From Acidobacteriota bacterium (GTDB lineage Bacteria > Acidobacteriota > UBA4820 > DSQY01), in the NCBI GenBank assembly GCA_022759065.1, contig JAEMPZ010000152.1, forward strand, positions 1 through 9,900: a stretch of 9,900 nucleotides of DNA. Direction: 5' to 3'. Under the pieces are notes generated by a model that had not been told where the DNA came from, made no database searches, and was given only the letters and a program-made list of their open reading frames with translations. Both the position numbers and the translations under genes were made by a program. Of the stretch, positions 5,543 through 9,900 are shown piece after piece; the stretch's first letter is position 1; each line of letters begins with the position of its first letter.

Positions 5543-7108
5543 ATGACGAGAAGAGTCGAGATGAAGAAGAATGCTTTGAAAAGGCTGGTCCCGGCAGTCG
5601 TCAACGGCCAGAAGCAGGTTCCTTACAAAGGGGTTGACGGCTACCTTGCAAAGGGGCGCAAGGCGGCGCCGCCCATAGCGAGCGCGGCGAACTATCCCGG
5701 CAACGGCGACAAGAGGGTTGGGTCGCTGGCAGAAGCGCTGGAGGCGTGCGGCCTTAGAGACGGCATGACCCTCTCCACGCACCACCATTTCAGGGACGGC
5801 GACCTCGTCGCCAACGAACTGTTCGACGCCTGCGCCAGGATGAAGAAGCGTGACCTGATGTGGTTCCCGTCCGCCTCCTTTCCTTGCCATAGGCCCATCA
5901 TAGGCCACATGGAATCCGGCGTCGTCCACCACATCGAAGGCTCGATGAACGGCCCACTAGGCGACTACTGCACCGACGGGAAGATGCGTGGCATGGGCGT
6001 ACTTCGTTCCCATGGAGGCCGGTGGCAGGCGATACAGGACGGAGAGGTCCACATTGACATCGCCGTCATCGCCGCCCCTTGCGCCGACGCATTCGGGAAC
6101 GCCAACGGCGTCATCGGCCCCGCTGCCTGCGGCTCGCTCAACTTCGCCCTGGCCGATTCGCTTTACGCGGACAAGGTGATTGTTGTCACGGATCACCTCG
6201 TCCCGTTCCCGGCTGTTCCTTGGCAGATACAGGGAAATAACGTTGACTACGTCGTCGAAGTCGAGAAGGTGGGCGACCCGTCCAAAATCGTCTCCGGCAC
6301 GACTCAGATCACCAAAAGCCCGGACAGGCTGCTTCTTGCGGAGATGACGGCGCGCTTCGTGAGGGATGCAGGCATCATGCGCGACGGCTTCTCTTTCCAG
6401 GCCGGCGCGGGCGGAACGGCGCTGGCCTTCGCCATCTACTTGCGCGAGATGATGAAGAAGGCCGGCGTGAAGGCGCGCTTCATTCGGGGCGGCTCGACAA
6501 AATATCTGGTGGAGATGCTCAACGAGGGCCTTTGCGATTACATTCTCGACGGCCAGACCTTCGATCTGGATTCTGTCGCCTCGATGCGCGACAACCCGCG
6601 CCACGTGGCCACCAGCCCGTTCACGAGTTACAACTACAACGGCAAGGGATTTTTTGGCACGCTGGTGGACACTGTCGTCTTGGGCGCGACGGAAGTTGAC
6701 GTGAACTTCAACGCCAACGTCGTCACCCACAGCGACGGGCGGCTGCTGCACGGCATCGGGGGTTGGCAGAGCTGCCTCTTCTCCGGCTGTACTATTCTGG
6801 CGGTCCCGGCCGTGCGCGACCGCATTCCCGTCATCGTTGACGAAGTCACTACGATAACCGGCCCGGGGGAACTGATAGACGTGGTAATCACCGAGCGCGG
6901 AATAGCGATCAACCCGAGGCGCCATGACCTTTTGGAGGCAGTGAAAGGCAAAGGCCTGCCGATAAGGAATATCCGCGACATCCAGAAGGAAGTCTACGAA
7001 ATGTGCGGCGGGAAACCGCAGCCGCCGAAGCGCGGAAAAGTTCCCGTTGCCGTCGTTAAGTGGGTTGACGGAACCGTCATTGACAGCGTCTGGAAGATAG
7101 AGCGGTAG
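5543..7108 (+). CDS. citF: Citrate lyase alpha subunit (CitF) family CoA/ACP transferase
   Basis: In citrate lyase the alpha subunit exchanges acetyl for citryl on the acyl-carrier subunit; structurally it is a CoA transferase. The 521 residues match CitF from end to end: VGSLAEALEACGLRDGMT (59-76), THHHFRDGD (79-87), SHGGR (156-160), FGNANG (184-189), FQAGAGG (285-291), RIPVIVDEVTT (427-437), ITERGIAINP (449-458) and a DGTVIDSVWKIER end (509-521). Usual length is about 505-515. No citE, citD, citC, citG or citX gene lies in the window, and the next gene is unrelated, so the protein may act as a stand-alone CoA transferase. The ATG at 5543 follows AAGGGTGG closely; a second ATG at 5561 (Met7) is also possible. 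It is transcribed away from the mutase genes from a shared intergenic region, which suggests linked control. Family membership is firm; acting on citrate is not established. Confidence 0.92.
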   Translation: MTRRVEMKKNALKRLVPAVVNGQKQVPYKGVDGYLAKGRKAAPPIASAANYPGNGDKRVGSLAEALEACGLRDGMTLSTHHHFRDGDLVANELFDACARMKKRDLMWFPSASFPCHRPIIGHMESGVVHHIEGSMNGPLGDYCTDGKMRGMGVLRSHGGRWQAIQDGEVHIDIAVIAAPCADAFGNANGVIGPAACGSLNFALADSLYADKVIVVTDHLVPFPAVPWQIQGNNVDYVVEVEKVGDPSKIVSGTTQITKSPDRLLLAEMTARFVRDAGIMRDGFSFQAGAGGTALAFAIYLREMMKKAGVKARFIRGGSTKYLVEMLNEGLCDYILDGQTFDLDSVASMRDNPRHVATSPFTSYNYNGKGFFGTLVDTVVLGATEVDVNFNANVVTHSDGRLLHGIGGWQSCLFSGCTILAVPAVRDRIPVIVDEVTTITGPGELIDVVITERGIAINPRRHDLLEAVKGKGLPIRNIRDIQKEVYEMCGGKPQPPKRGKVPVAVVKWVDGTVIDSVWKIER

Positions 7109-7113
7109 AGCGC

Positions 7114-7695
7114 ATGAAGAGGCTCTGCGTCTTCTGCGGGTCGTCACTGGGGCAAAGGCCGGTTTATGCCGAGGCGGCGCGGGAATTGGGAGAACTCCTC
7201 GCCCGAAAGAAGATAGGCCTCGTGTTTGGCGGCGGCAGAATCGGTCTCATGGGAGTTGTCGCCGATGCCGTTCTGGCGGGTGGCGGAGAAGCGATAGGCG
7301 TAATCCCCAAAGCCCTTAAAGAGCGCGAACTGGGCCACGACGGCGTAACGGAGCTTAGGATCGTACCCTCGATGCACGCCAGGAAGGCGATGATGGCTGA
7401 GTTTGCGGACGGGTTCATCGCGATGCCGGGCGGATTCGGCACGTTGGACGAGCTTTGCGAAATCCTCACCTGGGCGCAGTTGGGCATCCACAAGAAGCCC
7501 TGCGGACTTTTGAACGTGAATAATTTTTTCGCGCCGCTCTTGGTCCTTTTCGAACACCAGATGGAAGAGGGATTTCTGGCCGCGAAACATCGCGCGCTGT
7601 TGCTGGTGGAGGAAAAGCCCGAGCCTCTTGTCAAGGCGCTGATGGAAGCTTCGCGGCCTGGCGCTCGCGGGCCGCTGCACGGTACTTCTAGATGA
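7114..7695 (+). CDS. LOG family (TIGR00730) nucleotide 5'-monophosphate phosphoribohydrolase
   Basis: LOG proteins cleave the N-glycosidic bond of nucleoside 5'-monophosphates, in plants and some bacteria those of cytokinins; bacterial members often act on AMP or other purine nucleotides. The 193 residues form one Rossmann-fold domain. It opens CVFCGSS (5-11), carries the phosphate-binding FGGGRIGLMG (38-47), the active-site MHARK (87-91, with Arg90 and Lys91), and the signature PGGFGTLDE (105-113) with Glu113. Length is normal for the family. It starts 5 bp after the citF stop with no strong ribosome-binding site, so coupled translation is likely, and its TGA overlaps the radA ATG. The old label lysine decarboxylase for this family is wrong. 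The natural substrate cannot be read from sequence. Confidence 0.92.
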   Translation: MKRLCVFCGSSLGQRPVYAEAARELGELLARKKIGLVFGGGRIGLMGVVADAVLAGGGEAIGVIPKALKERELGHDGVTELRIVPSMHARKAMMAEFADGFIAMPGGFGTLDELCEILTWAQLGIHKKPCGLLNVNNFFAPLLVLFEHQMEEGFLAAKHRALLLVEEKPEPLVKALMEASRPGARGPLHGTSR

Positions 7696-9050
7696 CAAAG
7701 GCCGCCAGCGTCTTCATTTGCGAATCGTGTGGCTCGAAAAGCCCCAAGTGGCTCGGGCGCTGTCCGGCCTGCGGCGAGTGGGACAGTTTCGTTGAAGAGG
7801 CCGAGCGGCCGAAAGAGACACGGCCAGGCGTAACCGCGCGCGGAGGCCACGCGACTCCGCTGCCAGAAGTCCGGGCTGAAGATGGCCGAAGGCTTTCCAC
7901 TGGCATCAACGAAGTTGACCGAGTCCTTGGCGGAGGCGTGGTTGCTGGCGGAGTCGCCCTTTTGGGCGGCGACCCCGGCGTCGGGAAGTCAACGCTGCTC
8001 ATGCAGATTTTCGGGGCGGTGAGTGGCGGCGCCGTTACGTTGTACGTTTCGGGGGAGGAGTCGGCTTCGCAGGTCGCCTCGCGGGCGCGAAGGCTTGGCG
8101 TCAACGCCCCGTCGCTTCACTTGCTCGCGGAGACGTCGCTTGAAGCGGCGCTGGACGAGGCCAAGCGCCTCTCTCCCGCCCTTCTCGCCATTGATTCGAT
8201 TCAGACGGCCGCCACCGCCGCGCTCGGAGCTGCCCCAGGCAGCCTGTCGCAGGTGCGCGACTGCGCGGTGCGGCTGACGGAGTTCGCCAAGACGAGCGAC
8301 ACCGGCGTGATAATGGTCGGCCACATCACTAAAGACGGAATGATAGCGGGGCCGAAAGCCCTGGAACACATCGTGGACACGGTGCTCTACCTCGAAGGCG
8401 AAAAGTACCGCCACCTGAAGGTGCTTCGAGTCCAGAAAAACCGCTACGGCGCGACGTCGGAGCTGGCTCTTCTGGAGATGACGAGCGAGGGGCTTAAAGA
8501 GGTCGAAAATCCTTCGGCCGCGCTTCTTGCCGACCGTCCCGTTGGACAGCCCGGCTCCTGCATCGGCGTCGCGCTGCAAGGCACGCGCCCTCTGCTTTTC
8601 GAGATCCAGGCGCTCACGAGCCCGTCGGCCTTCGGCATGGCGAAGAGAATGAGCGCGGGGCTCGACCGCAACCGCGTCCAGCTTTTGACCGCCGTCCTTG
8701 AGCGGGCCGCGCGCATGACGCTTGGGGACAGGGACCTCTTTGTCAACGTCGTCGGGGGAGTCGAAGTCGAAGAGCCGGCGCTCGACCTGCCCCTCTGCCT
8801 GGCGGTGGCATCAGCCGCGTACGGGAAGCCGATTCCGCAGGAGCTTGCCGCCTTCGGCGAGATCGGCCTCGCTGGCGAGGTGAGAGGCGCAGGCGCGGCG
8901 CTGCCCCGCGCGAAGGAGGCGGCGGCGCTCGGCTTCAAACGCCTCATGCTTCCCGCTTCGGATATGCGGCGAATCGAGCACAAGCCGAAGGGCATAACGC
9001 TCGAACCGGTCTCCAGCCTCGCCGAGGCGGTGGAGCTTCTGTTTGGTTAA
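7692..9050 (+). CDS. radA: DNA repair protein RadA (Sms)
   Basis: RadA is a hexameric RecA-like ATPase that drives branch migration and extends the heteroduplex during homologous recombination. All domains are present in 452 residues. A C4 zinc finger uses Cys10, Cys13, Cys24 and Cys27. Walker A is GGDPGVGKST (92-101), and Walker B lies in LLAIDS (164-169). The RadA motif is KNRYG (249-253). The C-terminal Lon-protease-like domain runs from about 290 to the end, with MSAGLDRNR and VNVVGGVEVEEPALDLPL. The RadA motif is usually KNRFG; here Phe is Tyr. The ATG overlaps the LOG stop (ATGA, 7692-7695), and the downstream gene starts inside the last codons, so translation of the three is probably linked. 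Length and motif order are normal and nothing suggests damage. Confidence 0.97.
   Translation: MTKAASVFICESCGSKSPKWLGRCPACGEWDSFVEEAERPKETRPGVTARGGHATPLPEVRAEDGRRLSTGINEVDRVLGGGVVAGGVALLGGDPGVGKSTLLMQIFGAVSGGAVTLYVSGEESASQVASRARRLGVNAPSLHLLAETSLEAALDEAKRLSPALLAIDSIQTAATAALGAAPGSLSQVRDCAVRLTEFAKTSDTGVIMVGHITKDGMIAGPKALEHIVDTVLYLEGEKYRHLKVLRVQKNRYGATSELALLEMTSEGLKEVENPSAALLADRPVGQPGSCIGVALQGTRPLLFEIQALTSPSAFGMAKRMSAGLDRNRVQLLTAVLERAARMTLGDRDLFVNVVGGVEVEEPALDLPLCLAVASAAYGKPIPQELAAFGEIGLAGEVRGAGAALPRAKEAAALGFKRLMLPASDMRRIEHKPKGITLEPVSSLAEAVELLFG
9032..9035 (+). promoter_or_regulatory. Ribosome-binding site supporting the TTG start at 9043
   Basis: GGAG inside the 3' end of radA, 7 nt before TTG at 9043. 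It supports the rare start codon, which is also needed to include the signal peptide of the secreted protein. Confidence 0.5.
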
Positions 9051-9819
9051 CCGCGGAACCGCTTCTATTTTATCCGTTCTCTTGCTGGCTGCGGCCTCTT
9101 TCTATTCCGCGGTCGCGCAGACGCCCGAAGACGAAGACGCCATGGCCGCAAGGCTGCCGAAAAACTGTGACTCCGCGAAAGCCCCGAAGCCATTCAAACT
9201 GCCCAAACGCGGGCCAATCCCGACGGCGAAAGAGATCGCCGAATCATACGGGCCTCTGAAGGGGGACCTTGCCGAACTCATCGCGAGCGCCCCGGATGTT
9301 GACATCGCATATGATACCGGCCTGTGCGACACCCGCGACTACGAAGGGCAATGCGATGGTGTCGCCGTCGAAGTCACGGAATACCTTCTTTGCGGCCAGC
9401 CGGTAGGAGTCGAAGTGGTCTCCCGCGAGCCTTTGAACCCGCTTGCCGGCGTGAATGACGAGGAGGTGGACCACGCCGCTTATGCCATTTCGGGGGAACC
9501 TCCCCTGACGATAACGAGCGCCACCGACCTTCGAGAGCTGATGGCCGTGCTCAGAGAAAAGAGCGCCAACAACACGACTGAAATCGCCTCCCGCCCGCTC
9601 GAACTCAAAAGTGGCTCCATTCGACCCGCCCAATCGCACAAGCTCTTCATCCAAGCCGCCGACGAGGACGGGCTTTCAATATACCTTCGTAGCGGCAAAG
9701 TGCTCGCCTTTCACGGCCACGCCCGCACCGGCGAATTCGAGGGCTTTTACAACGAGGATATCTATCCGTTTCTCGCGCGCCTGGCCGCCGCGCGCGGCGC
9801 CGCCCCACCATCGCGATAA
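9043..9819 (+). CDS. Predicted secreted protein of unknown function with four cysteines
   Basis: I do not recognise this family. Translation from TTG at 9043 gives 258 residues starting with Arg4, a hydrophobic core (about 7-23) and a likely signal-peptidase site after Ala-Val-Ala (23-25), so export to the periplasm or beyond is likely. Starting at the next ATG (9142, Met34) would lose the signal, which argues for TTG. The mature chain has only four cysteines, at 42, 95, 104 and 117, enough for two disulfides. Residues 95-117 form a compact block with D96-T-R-D-Y, Cys104-D-G-V-A-V-E and YLLCG. The rest is Pro-, Glu- and Asp-rich, with no transmembrane segment or enzyme motif. The first 8 bp overlap radA, so it is probably expressed with it. 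A working link to RadA is not implied. Confidence 0.72.
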   Translation: MVNRGTASILSVLLLAAASFYSAVAQTPEDEDAMAARLPKNCDSAKAPKPFKLPKRGPIPTAKEIAESYGPLKGDLAELIASAPDVDIAYDTGLCDTRDYEGQCDGVAVEVTEYLLCGQPVGVEVVSREPLNPLAGVNDEEVDHAAYAISGEPPLTITSATDLRELMAVLREKSANNTTEIASRPLELKSGSIRPAQSHKLFIQAADEDGLSIYLRSGKVLAFHGHARTGEFEGFYNEDIYPFLARLAAARGAAPPSR

Positions 9820-9847
9820 AAGCCGAAAGCCGAGAAGAAAAGACATT

Positions 9848-9877
9848 CACCACAAAGGCACAAAGGGCACAAAGGAC
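9848..9877 (+). repeat. CACCACAAAGG-type dispersed repeat, copy 2
   Basis: CACCACAAAGGCACAAAGG at 9848-9866 is followed by a third CACAAAGG-type unit ending in AC at 9877. It matches the minus-strand repeat at 1833-1853 in opposite orientation. It lies 29 bp past the stop of the secreted-protein gene. No gene is seen from 9820 to the window end. Confidence 0.85.
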
Positions 9878-9878
9878 A

Positions 9879-9900
9879 GATGAGAGATGACGGATGATAG
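9879..9900. repeat. GATGA-type simple direct repeats, right end
   Basis: GATGAGAGATGA followed by CGGATGATAG, running off the window edge. The block shares CGGATGAT, GGATGATAG and GATGAG-x-GATGA with positions 21-51, so both window ends carry the same class of repeat. Confidence 0.6.

Noticed and set aside
5957..7147. Long open frame (396 codons) on the minus strand opposite citF
   Set aside because: It lies wholly antisense to a strongly supported citF, is His/Arg/Ala-rich with no family motifs, and is what high-GC coding sequence gives in the complementary frame.
9820..9847. Terminator after the secreted-protein gene
   Set aside because: No stem followed by a T-run is visible; the stretch leads directly into the repeat.

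Overview
The window is gene-dense, GC-rich bacterial chromosome with ten complete protein-coding genes and no RNA gene, CRISPR array, transposase or phage gene that I can see. A B12-dependent acyl-CoA mutase, a citrate lyase alpha-type CoA transferase and a family of simple dispersed repeats between genes suggest an uncultured, probably anaerobic bacterium of the Desulfobacterota, Nitrospirota or candidate-phylum kind. That placement is inference; no marker gene here fixes the taxonomy.

Layout. Two gene groups diverge from a 199-bp intergenic region (5344-5542). Leftward (minus strand) come a small V4R/HNOB-like domain protein (5343-4783), the large subunit of a B12-dependent acyl-CoA mutase (4702-3029), its separate cobalamin-binding subunit (3018-2602) and a crotonase-fold protein (2574-1816). 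After a repeat-filled gap follow CvpA (1696-1175) and RmuC (1178-93), joined by an ATGA overlap. Rightward (plus strand) come a citrate lyase alpha-type protein (5543-7108), a LOG-family nucleotide hydrolase (7114-7695), RadA (7692-9050) and a predicted secreted protein of unknown function (9043-9819). The last three are tightly packed, with a 4-bp and an 8-bp overlap. The longest stretches without a gene are 5344-5542, the repeat islands at 1-92, 1697-1815 and 9820-9900, and an 80-bp gap at 4703-4782; none exceeds 300 bp.

How the genes may work together. The mutase is of methylmalonyl-CoA mutase type overall, but the two residues that bind the free carboxylate of methylmalonyl-/succinyl-CoA are replaced by Phe86 and Gln204, the pair known from isobutyryl-CoA mutase. 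With its B12 subunit, a crotonase lacking both usual catalytic glutamates, and a divergently transcribed CoA-transferase-like protein without the other citrate lyase subunits, it could form an accessory acyl-CoA rearrangement module. The small domain protein, first behind the best promoter in the window, might sense a ligand for it. CvpA, RmuC, LOG and RadA are general cell functions.

The repeat islands are notable. The stop codons of rmuC and of the crotonase gene both lie inside repeats, and the crotonase C-terminus appears to be encoded by one. The same short repeat recurs in opposite orientation at the far right end of the window.
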